A stretch of 64,000 nucleotides of DNA from JAUIAI01 sp049680625 (GTDB lineage: Bacteria > Pseudomonadota > Gammaproteobacteria > Burkholderiales > Burkholderiaceae_E): contig JBAUID010000182.1 of NCBI GenBank assembly GCA_049680625.1, positions 1 to 64,000 of the forward strand. Reading direction: 5' to 3'. The notes below the pieces were generated by a model, which worked only from the letters and a program-made list of their open reading frames with translations, had not been told where the DNA came from and did no database searches. Of the stretch, positions 26,207 through 35,417 are shown piece by piece. The stretch's first letter is position 1. Every line of letters begins with the position of its first letter. A program made the position numbers and the translations under genes.

Positions 26207-27113
26207 GGGTCTCGCACGTTTTTACCAGCCGGTACAAGACCTCATTCAGAGGCGCGAACAAACCGAGCTTCTTTGCCTGGGCAACAATTGCCCCGTTAAT
26301 ACTATCAACCTCAGTTCGGCGCCCCGCAAGTAAATCCTGCAACATGGATGGCTTGTGATCAGGATGTTTGCTCGCCGACAAAGCGATCAATTCCTGAACC
26401 CTGGCCTCGCTGGCATCAACCCCGCTGGCATGTGCAACCTTAATGGTCTCAGCAACAAGATCTTTGGCCAGGGCCATCGCATCGCTGCTCTGAAGCAATA
26501 TGCCCGGAGTTGACCGGGTTACCCCGAGCATCGCATTGGTAGCTGAATTAAACGCAACTTTCTCCCAGATTGCCGGCAGGATATCGGCGCCATAAGTCGC
26601 GTTGATTCCTGCCGCCTGACAAGCCGTCTCGAGTGCTTCGCCAAATGCGCGGTGCTGACCATCTGCGAACATAAACATCGTCTGGCCGGAACTCCGCAAG
26701 GAAACCTGACCCGGAGCAGTCAGGTCAGCCGGAGTCATGGACATACCGATCAAAACGTTTTCAGGCGCGACATGCCGGGACACGCATTCACCATTGCCAA
26801 GACCGTTTTGCAGACTCAATACGGCGACCTCCGGCGTCAGCAGTGCCCTGGCATCTGACAAAGCAGCATCACTGTGAAATGTCTTGGTGAGCAGCACGAC
26901 CAGGTCAACCGGCCCGCGCGCCTGATCTGGCCTACAGGCCGCGACTTCGACCAGGTGTTCAACCCCGTCAATCGTCAGTTGAAGTCCATCCTCATTAATC
27001 GCCCGAAGATGTGCCGGATTGCGGGCCAGTAATTGAACCTCATGACCGGCCTGAGCCAGTCGCCCACCAAAAGCGCAGCCGAGGGCGCCGGCCCCGAGGA
27101 TGGCAATTTTCAC
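26199..27113 (-). CDS. panE: 2-dehydropantoate 2-reductase (ketopantoate reductase)
   Basis: A 304-residue NADPH-dependent enzyme that reduces ketopantoate to pantoate on the way to coenzyme A. The nucleotide-binding ILGAGALGCAFGGRL is at residues 4-18, and the catalytic Lys sits in WEKVAFNSATNAMLGVTRS at about 188. C-terminal helices carry the KPSMLQDLLAGRRTEVDSI signature. It is the upstream gene of the L,D-transpeptidase (8-base overlap), an unusual pairing. PanE-like proteins may also act on other 2-keto acids, so the precise role has moderate certainty. Confidence 0.87.
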   Translation of the reverse strand: MKIAILGAGALGCAFGGRLAQAGHEVQLLARNPAHLRAINEDGLQLTIDGVEHLVEVAACRPDQARGPVDLVVLLTKTFHSDAALSDARALLTPEVAVLSLQNGLGNGECVSRHVAPENVLIGMSMTPADLTAPGQVSLRSSGQTMFMFADGQHRAFGEALETACQAAGINATYGADILPAIWEKVAFNSATNAMLGVTRSTPGILLQSSDAMALAKDLVAETIKVAHASGVDASEARVQELIALSASKHPDHKPSMLQDLLAGRRTEVDSINGAIVAQAKKLGLFAPLNEVLYRLVKTCETRG

Positions 27114-27392
27114 GTCTTCTCCATGCGATTAACCAGCAGATATTGTTTCACGAGCGGCGGCCCAGTGATACCGACCGGGAAATGAACTATATCCCGAACG
27201 CGCAGGCCCCTGGAAACGAGAGAAATGGGAGTAAAAAAAATTGTTACAGGATTGAACCAAGCAGCCATCGAATACGACTTAATTTAGACAACAACTCTCT
27301 CGGCTGCAGACAATTCAGGTGCGATTACAGTTCATCGACTTACTGACCACCTGCGGTTTCAGCCGCACTAACCATGGAAGGTGGCGAAACCA

Positions 27393-28064
27393 ATGCGCAA
27401 CAATGAAATTAACTCTTGGTCATCCGGTTATAACGGACCCCTGGCGATGTCCGCAATCCGACCATCGGGTGACATGGTGAAAATTGGCAGCGGTCAACTC
27501 CTCGCCCAAATGCTTGATGTGCTCGATTGTGGCGCCTTGGTTATCAATCGGCAATGCGAATTGATTCAAACCAATACCCTGGCCAAGACCAATTTGCGCA
27601 AGTACCTGCGGTTCAGCCTTGTTGGTGAAACCGTGCTGCCGGCTGACAGTAACCGAGAGCTGGATTGGACAACTGCGGTCAATGCGGCCTCGCTGGGTAA
27701 CGGGCGGTACGTCGCCATGGACAACACTTGCCCGCCCCGCCCACTCAGCTTGCAATCAATTGATATTGGCCTGCCACTGGGATGCGGATTGGCCGTTCTT
27801 GTTTGTGGCAGTCGATCCGCCTGTGCCACTGATGCCGGGGTTCGCGCCTATGCAAAGTCTGCCGGTCTGACTCGAACCGAAACCCAGACGCTGAACCTGA
27901 TACTTGCCGGCAATTCCCCAGTCGAGATTGCTGACATACGAGGGGTCTCGGAATACACGGTACGCGCTCAGATCAAGAGTCTGTACCGGCGGACCAATAC
28001 GCGTTCGGTCCGGGAGTTACTAATTTCAGTGGGAAATCTGCCGCCAGTTCGAGCCACCAGATAA
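27393..28064 (+). CDS. LuxR-type helix-turn-helix regulator
   Basis: A 223-residue regulator whose C-terminal part (about 155-215) is a LuxR-type helix-turn-helix: LTRTETQTLNLILAGNSPVEIADIRGVSEYTVRAQIKSLYRR split over two helices and a recognition helix. The N-terminal 140 residues include a PAS-like stretch (LDVLDCGALVINRQCELIQTN) and may sense a ligand, but no family is certain and no phosphoacceptor Asp pattern is seen. GTG 27381 is possible, but GGAAGGTGG at 27376-27384 serves as ribosome-binding site for ATG 27393. It stands alone, convergent with the quinone oxidoreductase gene. Confidence 0.8.
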   Translation: MRNNEINSWSSGYNGPLAMSAIRPSGDMVKIGSGQLLAQMLDVLDCGALVINRQCELIQTNTLAKTNLRKYLRFSLVGETVLPADSNRELDWTTAVNAASLGNGRYVAMDNTCPPRPLSLQSIDIGLPLGCGLAVLVCGSRSACATDAGVRAYAKSAGLTRTETQTLNLILAGNSPVEIADIRGVSEYTVRAQIKSLYRRTNTRSVRELLISVGNLPPVRATR

Positions 28065-28105
28065 TCGAGACGAAAAGCAGCCCTCTCGCTTTCACCGATA
28101 GCTTT

Positions 28106-29107
28106 CTACTGCCTGGGCAACAGGACAACTTTACCCACAGCTTGCCGCTTTTCCAGGATTTCAAGTGCCTGCGCAAACTGATCGAGAGGCAATGCCACAT
28201 GAACCGGCGGGTCAAGCTGACCTTTCTCGAACATCGCAAACAGACCCGCATAAGTCTGAGTAACCCGTGCCGCCGCCTCAGGGGTTGGTTTGTGCCGGGC
28301 CCAGCCAGTAAAGTAACCCCAGTAGACACCTAAGACACTGACATTTTTTACTAACAATAGATTCAGCGGCACAGCGGGGATGTCACCAGAGGCAAATCCA
28401 ATGGCCAGTATTCGTCCCTGAGGCGCGGTACAACGAAGCGCCTCGGTGAATGCATCGCCACCAACCGGATCAAAAACAACGTCGACCCCACGCCCGGCGG
28501 TAAGCTCAAGAACCGCGTCGCGAAACCCTGCCGACGACAGAACGTGATCAGCCCCACTCTTCGCTGCCGCCTGCCGTTTAACATCGGTACTGGCACAAGC
28601 GATGACGTTTGCCCCCATTGCTTTGCCCACTTGCACGGCTGCCGCACCAGTCGCACCAGCCGCCCCCAGCACAAGCAACGTTTCACCCGCTTGTAATCGG
28701 CCTTCAAATTGCAGCGCCAGATACGCAGTGCCGTAAATCGTGGGAAACAAAGTTGCCTGCTCAAAACTCATGGTCTGCGGAATGGCAAAGGTTAAGTCGC
28801 TGCGAACGACTGTCTGCTCGGCAAACCCGCCGCCCTGAGCTGCGCCAATCACGCGGGTACCTGGCTTAATGCCAGTAACACCGTCACCACAAGCTACAAC
28901 CACCCCAGCAGCCTCGGTTCCAGGAATGAATGGCGGGACCGACTTGTTTTGATGGGTTCCGGCAATTTGCAATATATTGGCGAAACCCACTCCGGTTGCA
29001 TGGACGTCGATCAGGATCTGGCCTGGACCCGGTTCAGGTGAGGGCCAATTGAGTTCAATCGATAAGTCCCGATAGTCGCAAAATTTATGACAGACAACGG
29101 CACGCAT
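28106..29107 (-). CDS. NADPH:quinone oxidoreductase-type medium-chain dehydrogenase
   Basis: A 333-residue member of the medium-chain dehydrogenase/reductase superfamily, quinone-oxidoreductase branch. The GroES-like part carries FIPGTEAAGVVVACG at about 58-73, and the cofactor site is LGAAGATGAAAVQVGK at about 145-160. There is no zinc-binding cysteine cluster, as expected for this branch. ATG 29107 follows AGGAGA (reverse complement at 29112-29117). It is followed, 3' to it, by the LuxR gene in the opposite direction, and the crotonase lies just upstream on the same strand; together they could form a small acyl-CoA or enone-handling unit. Confidence 0.88.
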   Translation of the reverse strand: MRAVVCHKFCDYRDLSIELNWPSPEPGPGQILIDVHATGVGFANILQIAGTHQNKSVPPFIPGTEAAGVVVACGDGVTGIKPGTRVIGAAQGGGFAEQTVVRSDLTFAIPQTMSFEQATLFPTIYGTAYLALQFEGRLQAGETLLVLGAAGATGAAAVQVGKAMGANVIACASTDVKRQAAAKSGADHVLSSAGFRDAVLELTAGRGVDVVFDPVGGDAFTEALRCTAPQGRILAIGFASGDIPAVPLNLLLVKNVSVLGVYWGYFTGWARHKPTPEAAARVTQTYAGLFAMFEKGQLDPPVHVALPLDQFAQALEILEKRQAVGKVVLLPRQ

Positions 29108-29175
29108 AGTGTCTCCTGGAAAATTTTGTTATTAGTGGCAGATATGGCTGGAATCGCTGATCATAGTTGAACAAG

Positions 29176-30006
29176 TCAACCGCCGGTTTTGCTGTGTCCG
29201 CCGTGTCCACTGTGCCTGCTGTATTCCCCGTGCCTGCCGGCACCGCTGGCAAAAACTGCAGCACCGGGTTGTGCATCTGTAGTCCGCGCCCCGGCTGAAA
29301 TTTCAGTTTCTATTGACAGAGCCTGGGCAAGCGGCAAGTCCAACCCGGCATAGACCGAGGCTCGGTCGGCTTGAACAGCGCCCTGCGGAAAACCTGCAAT
29401 CACCCGGGCGAGCTCAATGGCTGCCGGCAAGGCCTCACCGGTATCGACCAGACGATCCGCAAGCCCAATCTGTACGGCTTCCTCGGCGGCAACAACCCGC
29501 GCTGTCAGCAACATATCCAATGCCCGGCCCTGACCAATCAGTCGGGGCAAGCGCACCGTCGTTCCATCACTCATGGGGACTCCCCAGCGGCGCGAAAGGA
29601 CAGCAAACGACGCACCCCGAGCCGCAATCCGCAGATCACATCGCAGGGCCACGCCAAGACCTCCGGCACAGGCATAACCCTCAACCGCGGCAATTGTCGG
29701 CTTACTGAGATGGCGGTGGCAGGGCCCATCAACATCGCCCGCCCACGGCCGATACATAGCACCAGTGGCTAGTGACTTCAGATCGGCTCCGGCACAAAAG
29801 TGCCCATCAGCGCCCGTTAATACGGCGACCCGACTGTCGGGATTTTCGTCAAACGCCTTTAGCGCCAGCGCCAGCGCCCGGGCCGTCGCATTATCAAGCG
29901 CATTACGTCGGTGTGGCCGGTTAATCGTGATGATCGTGACATCACCGTCTTGCTTCACCAGCAAGGAATCGTCCGGCCCGGTGGACTGCCCTGTTTCCTG
30001 CTTCAT
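29176..30006 (-). CDS. Enoyl-CoA hydratase/isomerase family protein (crotonase)
   Basis: A 276-residue crotonase-fold enzyme acting on acyl-CoA thioesters. The oxyanion-hole segments are FCAGADLKSLA at about 60-70 and CAGGLGVALRCDLRIA at about 107-122. The usual glutamates of enoyl-CoA hydratase are not clearly placed, so isomerase or another crotonase reaction is possible. ATG 30006 is chosen over the 30042 start because GGGGAGA precedes it. The end FASGAGRHGEY is the normal family end, but about 15 extra residues rich in Gly, His and Ser follow, encoded by short repeats. It is upstream of the quinone oxidoreductase and divergent from the VIT1 gene. Confidence 0.87.
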   Translation of the reverse strand: MKQETGQSTGPDDSLLVKQDGDVTIITINRPHRRNALDNATARALALALKAFDENPDSRVAVLTGADGHFCAGADLKSLATGAMYRPWAGDVDGPCHRHLSKPTIAAVEGYACAGGLGVALRCDLRIAARGASFAVLSRRWGVPMSDGTTVRLPRLIGQGRALDMLLTARVVAAEEAVQIGLADRLVDTGEALPAAIELARVIAGFPQGAVQADRASVYAGLDLPLAQALSIETEISAGARTTDAQPGAAVFASGAGRHGEYSRHSGHGGHSKTGG

Positions 30007-30221
30007 GGTCTCCCCGGTTAATGGGTTTGTCTCAAGCCACACTCATACTTTGAGTCGCGCATCAATCCACACGTTTCCTGATCTTGGCTTGAACTCCGTG
30101 TTCAGAATGTATCAGAACAGAACCGCCCATAACCCACGGCGTGATTCCAGCTTGCATACCGTAGAATCGATTGATGCTACCCAACGCAATTCATATTTAA
30201 TCCGACAAATTGACTCAAAAA

Positions 30222-31289
30222 ATGGCAAACGATCAGGAGTGGCTAAATAAAACCACCGCGCAACTGCTCAGCGGCTATGCAGACGAGAAGCGCCATGCCC
30301 AGCTATATGATGCACTGTCGGCCCGGGAAACTGATCACCGCATGGCTTATATGCTGAGCGTTTTGGGCCGTACCGCGTCCGACCAGGCAGAGTTGTGGGC
30401 ATCACGGCTGCGTGAGCGCGCTATTGAGCCGCAGGCGGTAGTGCGCCTCAGAATACGCGACCAACTGGCGATCTGGTTAGCCGGGCATTTTGGGGTTCGT
30501 CCGGTGCGTGGCATTCTCGCAGCGATGAATGTTCGCGGCATGTCGGCTTACAACGCACCGCACCTGCGCGGACACGTACCTATCGAAGCTATTGAACAAG
30601 TCCAGACCGCACCGTCTGGGGCCGGAAACCTGCGTGCGGGGGTATTCGGGGTTAATGACGGCCTGGTATCAAATACCAGCCTGATACTGGGTATGGTTGG
30701 TGCCGGTTCGAGTTCAAGTATTGTCCTCACTGCCGGCATTGCAGGTATGTTGGCCGGCGCAATGTCGATGGCGGCCGGTGAATATATTTCGGTGCGATCA
30801 CAACGCGAAGTTTTCGAATATCAAATCGAACTGGAACGCAGTGAACTAGCAGAACATCCCGAAGCAGAACGCAAAGAGCTCGCCATCATTTATGAAGCCA
30901 AAGGCCTGAATCCCGAAGACGCTGACCGGGTAGCGCGAACTTTAATTGCCAATCCACAATTAGCGCTGGACACCATGGCGCGAGAAGAGCTTGGGCTGAA
31001 TCCGGATGAACTGGGGTCCCCATGGGGCGCCGCGTCGTATTCGTTCGTTTCGTTCACCCTTGGCGCCCTTGTCCCCGTGTTGCCGTTTCTGCTTTTCAAT
31101 GGAATCTGGGCAATTGGAATTGCCATTGTGATGGCCTGCACCTGTCTTTTCCTGGTTGGTAGTGCGTTATCGCTGTTTACAGGCCGCAGCGCCTGGCGCA
31201 GCGGATTCCGAATGCTGGGTATCGGTGTAGGTGCGGGTTTAATCACTTATCTGATCGGCAATGCATTGAACATGGCGGTCATAATTTAA
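30222..31289 (+). CDS. Ferritin-like/VIT1-family iron-manganese transporter
   Basis: A 355-residue membrane protein of the VIT1/CCC1 family, which moves ferrous iron or manganese. Residues about 8-125 resemble the rubrerythrin-like N-terminal domain found in bacterial members (DEKRHAQLYDALSA, SDQAELWASRLRERA). From about 137 the VIT1 domain follows (GVFGVNDGLVSNTSLILG, AGMLAGAMSMAAGEYISVRSQ), a cytoplasmic helical metal-binding region (EAERKELAIIYEAKGL) and three C-terminal membrane helices. ATG 30222 is chosen over TTG 30210. It stands alone between divergent crotonase and convergent yej genes. Confidence 0.88.
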   Translation: MANDQEWLNKTTAQLLSGYADEKRHAQLYDALSARETDHRMAYMLSVLGRTASDQAELWASRLRERAIEPQAVVRLRIRDQLAIWLAGHFGVRPVRGILAAMNVRGMSAYNAPHLRGHVPIEAIEQVQTAPSGAGNLRAGVFGVNDGLVSNTSLILGMVGAGSSSSIVLTAGIAGMLAGAMSMAAGEYISVRSQREVFEYQIELERSELAEHPEAERKELAIIYEAKGLNPEDADRVARTLIANPQLALDTMAREELGLNPDELGSPWGAASYSFVSFTLGALVPVLPFLLFNGIWAIGIAIVMACTCLFLVGSALSLFTGRSAWRSGFRMLGIGVGAGLITYLIGNALNMAVII

Positions 31290-31339
31290 CGACACGATTG
31301 AAATTGGCCGAGTGCTTAAATCAGTAAACCGACTAACTT

Positions 31340-33031
31340 CTATTCGTTAACAATACCAGCTGACGCAACTGAATGATCCAACGCGGCGCTAAGCAAGGCC
31401 TTGGTGTAGTCGGTTCTCGGTTGTTCAAATACCTGGGCTGCTGTCCCGTATTCGACCATCGTACCCTGACGCATCACCAGCACGTCATTTGCCAGTGCTC
31501 TCACCACCTTCAGATCATGGCTGATAAACAAAAAAGCCAGGTTATGGCTGGCCTGCAACGCGCGCAACAAATCGACAATCTGGGCCTGCACCGACATATC
31601 AAGGGCGCTGGTTGGCTCGTCGAGCATAACAAAACGCGGCTTTAGAACCATCGCTCGGGCAATTGCGATCCGCTGACGTTGGCCGCCCGAAAATTCATGC
31701 GGATAGCGTTCCATTACGCCGGGGTCGATACCCACTTCTTCAAGGGTTTCGGCAACCCGCCTGCCACGCGCCTCCGATGTCATATCGGGGGTCTGAATCA
31801 ACATACCCTCTTCGACGATCTGGCGGACTGACATTCTGGGCGACAGTGAACCGTAAGGGTCTTGAAAAACGATTTGCATTTCCTTGCGCAACGGACGCAT
31901 GGCTTTGGCATTGAATTTTTGGATATCACGTCCAAGGTACGCAATCTTTCCCCGTGAAGGGATCAATCGCATCAACGCCAACCCCAGGGTGGTTTTACCA
32001 GAGCCTGACTCGCCAACAACACCCAGGGTTTGCCCTTCCCGAATCGAGACATCCAGTCCATCAACCGCTTTAATGAAGCCGACTGTTCGGCGAAAAAATC
32101 CTTTCTTGACCGGAAACCAAACCTTGAGGTCTTTTGTTTCCACTACCACCGGCCGACTGTGGTCAGACTGAGGTGGATCACCACTGGGCTCTGCATCAAG
32201 CAATTGCCGGGTATAAGCATGTGCCGGCGAACTAAAAATTGTGGCCACCGGGCCGCGTTCGACAATCTCACCTTGCTTCATGACACATGCGGTATCGGCA
32301 AAATGTCGGACAATACCCAGGTCGTGGGTAATCATAAGAATGGCCATACCAAATTCGGCCTGCAGATCTTTTAGCAGTTGCAGTATCTGCGCCTGCACGG
32401 TGACATCGAGCGCAGTTGTCGGCTCGTCCGCAATTAATAGATCAGGGGTATTTGCCAGGGCCATGGCAATCATTACCCGCTGACGCTGCCCGCCGGATAA
32501 TTGGTGAGGATAGCTTGCGATCCGACTCTCCGGGTCTCGTATCCCTACCCTGCCTAACAATTCTATTGTCCGCGTTCGGGCTTGCTCCTTGCGCAACCCC
32601 TGGTGCGCTATCAGGATTTCGCCAATTTGCTGCTCGATCGTGTGAAGCGGGTTCAGCGAGGTCATTGGCTCCTGAAAAATCATCGTAATATCATTGCCAC
32701 GAACACGCCGCAAATCGCGTTCGTCGCTATCGAGCAATTCTTCGCCGCGAAAATTGATCGATCCGCTGGGATGCTCGGCCGCCGGGTACGGTAACAATTT
32801 AAGAATTGACAAGGCCGTAACCGACTTGCCCGAACCCGACTCTCCGACCAGGGCCACAGTCTCCCCGGCGCCAATGGTAAGGCTTACGTTACGAACAGCA
32901 TGGGTTACCGTTTTACCCTGACGAAAATCGACGGAGAGGTTGGAAATAGTCAGCAACGGCTCACCGCTCTTGGCGGGATGGTTCGCATGGTCGGGATGGT
33001 CTGGCGGACCTGAACGGCTGGGATGACTCAT
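31340..33031 (-). CDS. yejF: ABC transporter ATP-binding protein YejF (two ATPase domains)
   Basis: A 563-residue cytoplasmic ATPase with both nucleotide-binding domains in one chain, which powers the peptide importer. Walker A motifs GESGSGKSV (about 57) and GESGSGKTT (about 342), signatures LSGGQRQR and FSGGQRQR, Walker B LLIADEPTTALD and FVMLDEPTSALD, and H-loops ITHD and ISHD are all intact. Its ATG overlaps the stop of yejE in ATGA (33028-33031). The last gene of the yejABEF unit, known from microcin C and antimicrobial peptide import. The start region MSHPSRSGPPDHPDHANHPAKSG is unusually His/Pro-rich. Confidence 0.92.
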   Translation of the reverse strand: MSHPSRSGPPDHPDHANHPAKSGEPLLTISNLSVDFRQGKTVTHAVRNVSLTIGAGETVALVGESGSGKSVTALSILKLLPYPAAEHPSGSINFRGEELLDSDERDLRRVRGNDITMIFQEPMTSLNPLHTIEQQIGEILIAHQGLRKEQARTRTIELLGRVGIRDPESRIASYPHQLSGGQRQRVMIAMALANTPDLLIADEPTTALDVTVQAQILQLLKDLQAEFGMAILMITHDLGIVRHFADTACVMKQGEIVERGPVATIFSSPAHAYTRQLLDAEPSGDPPQSDHSRPVVVETKDLKVWFPVKKGFFRRTVGFIKAVDGLDVSIREGQTLGVVGESGSGKTTLGLALMRLIPSRGKIAYLGRDIQKFNAKAMRPLRKEMQIVFQDPYGSLSPRMSVRQIVEEGMLIQTPDMTSEARGRRVAETLEEVGIDPGVMERYPHEFSGGQRQRIAIARAMVLKPRFVMLDEPTSALDMSVQAQIVDLLRALQASHNLAFLFISHDLKVVRALANDVLVMRQGTMVEYGTAAQVFEQPRTDYTKALLSAALDHSVASAGIVNE

Positions 33032-34239
33032 GCGAATGTCTTGCGCGGATCAAACGCGTCGCGCACTGCCTCGCCGATAAATACCAACAAACTCAACATC
33101 AGCGAGACAACAAAAAATGCAGTCAGTCCGAGCCATGGGGCTTGTAAGTTTGACTTGCCCTGGGAGAGCAGTTCGCCAAGCGAGGGGGAACCCGGCGGCA
33201 ACCCAAAGCCAAGGAAATCCAAGGCCGTGAGCGTTGTAATCGAACCCGATACGATAAACGGCATGAAGGTAATCGTCGCCACCATCGCGTTCGGCATTAA
33301 GTGTTTGAACATTATCTTTCGGTCGGACAAACCCAGCGCCCGCGCGGCCCGTACGTATTCGAAATTCCGGCCGCGCAAGAATTCGGCACGTACGACACCG
33401 ACCAGCGCCGTCCAGGAAAATAAAAGCAAAATTCCCAGGAGCAACCAGAACGATGGTTCGATAAAAGCCGCCAGAATAATTAGTAAGTACAAGGTGGGTA
33501 CCGAAGTCCAAATTTCGATAAAACGCTGAAACAGCAAATCAATCCAGCCACCAAAATAGCCTTGAATGGCACCGGCTGCGACTCCGATAACTGACGACAA
33601 AATAGTGAGAATCAGCCCGAAGACAACAGAAATGCGGAATCCGTAAATCAGCCTTGCAACAACATCCCGCCCCTGGTCGTCAGTGCCAAGCCAGTTCATG
33701 TTGCCCGCAATACAATTAGGGTCGAGCATTCCTGCAGCGGAATTGACCTTGCCGTCACTGGCCGGTTGCGTGGCCATAGGGTAACGGGCGCACCGCTCTT
33801 CCTGGCTCAACTGCCACACCGGCGGTGATGGCGCAGGCCGGGGAAGTTCGTTATTGACCGTGCGATAGCCATAGCGAATCGGCGGCCAGATCATCCAACC
33901 ATTCGCTAGAATCTCTTCTTGAATGTATGGATCTCGAAAATCAGTTGTCGCGAGAAATCCACCAAATTTCTCTTCGGGGTAATCCTTGATTATCGGAAAA
34001 AGCAACTCACCATTGTAAGAAGCGGCCACCGGACGATCGTTTGCAAGAAATTCCGCAAACAGACTCAAAATAAAAAGCGCCAGAAACAGCCACAACGACC
34101 AATAACCACGCCGGTGCGATTTAAAAATCAACCAGCGCCGTTGATTGAGACCGGAAAATCGACTGGCAGGCGCAGCCAGCGCTAACGCTTCTGTGACATC
34201 AGCGTCCTCAGCGTGTCTGGAAGAAGGGATCGCGTTCAT
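33028..34239 (-). CDS. yejE: ABC transporter permease YejE
   Basis: A 403-residue inner-membrane permease, binding-protein-dependent peptide type. A first membrane segment near 38-60 (GYWSLWLFLALFILSLF), a long periplasmic domain of about 130 residues, and then the permease core with LGTDDQGRDVVARLIYGFRI and the EAA loop ALGLSDRKIMFKHLMPNAM. The GTDxQGRD motif is family-typical. The gap to yejB is 11 bases, and ATGA joins it to yejF, so it is one operon. Confidence 0.92.
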   Translation of the reverse strand: MNAIPSSRHAEDADVTEALALAAPASRFSGLNQRRWLIFKSHRRGYWSLWLFLALFILSLFAEFLANDRPVAASYNGELLFPIIKDYPEEKFGGFLATTDFRDPYIQEEILANGWMIWPPIRYGYRTVNNELPRPAPSPPVWQLSQEERCARYPMATQPASDGKVNSAAGMLDPNCIAGNMNWLGTDDQGRDVVARLIYGFRISVVFGLILTILSSVIGVAAGAIQGYFGGWIDLLFQRFIEIWTSVPTLYLLIILAAFIEPSFWLLLGILLLFSWTALVGVVRAEFLRGRNFEYVRAARALGLSDRKIMFKHLMPNAMVATITFMPFIVSGSITTLTALDFLGFGLPPGSPSLGELLSQGKSNLQAPWLGLTAFFVVSLMLSLLVFIGEAVRDAFDPRKTFA

Positions 34240-34250
34240 GAGTCAGCCAC

Positions 34251-35369
34251 TCAAAGCTCACGCGCTTCGAAGTCAATTCGTGGATCTATCCACGTGTATA
34301 CCAGATCACTAATCAGGTTTGTCATTAAACCGAGTAGCGAAAAAATATACAGCGTTGCAAAAACTACCGGATAGTCTCTATTAATAGTCGATTCGTAACC
34401 AAGCAAGCCAAGGCCATCGAGCGAAAAAATAGTTTCGATCAGCAACGAGCCCGCAAAGAAAGCCGAGATAAAGGCCCCGGGAAAACCGGCAACAACAATT
34501 AGCATCGCGTTTCTGAATACATGACCGTATAAGACGTTGCGTTCGGTTATTCCCTTTGCCCGGGCAGTCATAACATACTGTTTTTTTATTTCATCCAGAA
34601 ACGAATTTTTGGTGAGCAAGGTCATTGTTGCAAACGACGAAACTGCCATCGCAGTTAGAGGCAATACCAGATGCCAGGCGTAGTCTAGCAACTTGCCCCA
34701 CCACGAAAGCTGGGCAAAATTATCAGAGACAAGACCCCGCAGCGGGAACCAGTTGTAAAAAGAACCACCAGCAAACAAAACTACCAACAGTATGGCAAAC
34801 AGAAAACCAGGAATGGCATAGCCGACAATAATCGCGCCCGAAGTCCACACATCAAAACGTGAGCCATCTCGTACCGCTTTAGCTATACCTAATGGAATGG
34901 AGACCGCATAAGAGATCAGCGTAAGCCATAGACCAAGCGAGATAGAAACCGGTAATTTCTCTTTGATCAGGTCTATCACCGGGACATCACGAAAATAGCT
35001 TTCTCCAAAATCAAAGGTGAAATAGTTCTTCACCATGAGAAAGAACCGCTCGTGAGCCGGCTTATCAAAACCAAATTGTTTTTCCAGCGATTTAATGAAT
35101 TCTGGATCCAGGCCCTGGGCGCCGCGATAGTTAAAACTGCTTGCACCAACAGCACCGATCGAGGTGCTGGCACCACCCGCTTCGCTGCCGGCACCGCCTC
35201 CGCCGCCGCCAATGCCAGATGTTGCCCCCGGGTCTGTTCCCTGAAGCCTGGCCAGCACTTGTTCAACCGGCCCACCTGGGGCAAATTGAATTAATGCAAA
35301 ACTGATCAACATGATGCCCAGTAAGGTTGGGATCATGAGCGCTAAACGCTTCAGGACGTAAGAGCCCAT
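34251..35369 (-). CDS. yejB: ABC transporter permease YejB, with Gly-rich insert
   Basis: A 372-residue inner-membrane permease pairing with YejE. It has the first helix LKRLALMIPTLLGIMLISFALIQF, the EAA-type loop TARAKGITERNVLYGHVFRNAM and the last helices near LGLLGYESTINRDYPVVFATL. Residues about 47-77 form a run rich in Gly, Ala and Ser (GIGGGGGGAGSEAGGAS), placed in the periplasmic loop after helix 1. YejB proteins often have an insert here, but the glycine content is striking. The gene lies about 48 bases after the end of yejA. Confidence 0.91.
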   Translation of the reverse strand: MGSYVLKRLALMIPTLLGIMLISFALIQFAPGGPVEQVLARLQGTDPGATSGIGGGGGGAGSEAGGASTSIGAVGASSFNYRGAQGLDPEFIKSLEKQFGFDKPAHERFFLMVKNYFTFDFGESYFRDVPVIDLIKEKLPVSISLGLWLTLISYAVSIPLGIAKAVRDGSRFDVWTSGAIIVGYAIPGFLFAILLVVLFAGGSFYNWFPLRGLVSDNFAQLSWWGKLLDYAWHLVLPLTAMAVSSFATMTLLTKNSFLDEIKKQYVMTARAKGITERNVLYGHVFRNAMLIVVAGFPGAFISAFFAGSLLIETIFSLDGLGLLGYESTINRDYPVVFATLYIFSLLGLMTNLISDLVYTWIDPRIDFEAREL

Positions 35370-35417
35370 CAGGAATCCATTACGCAGCTACCCCGAAATA
35401 ACGATAGATTTTCGCCA

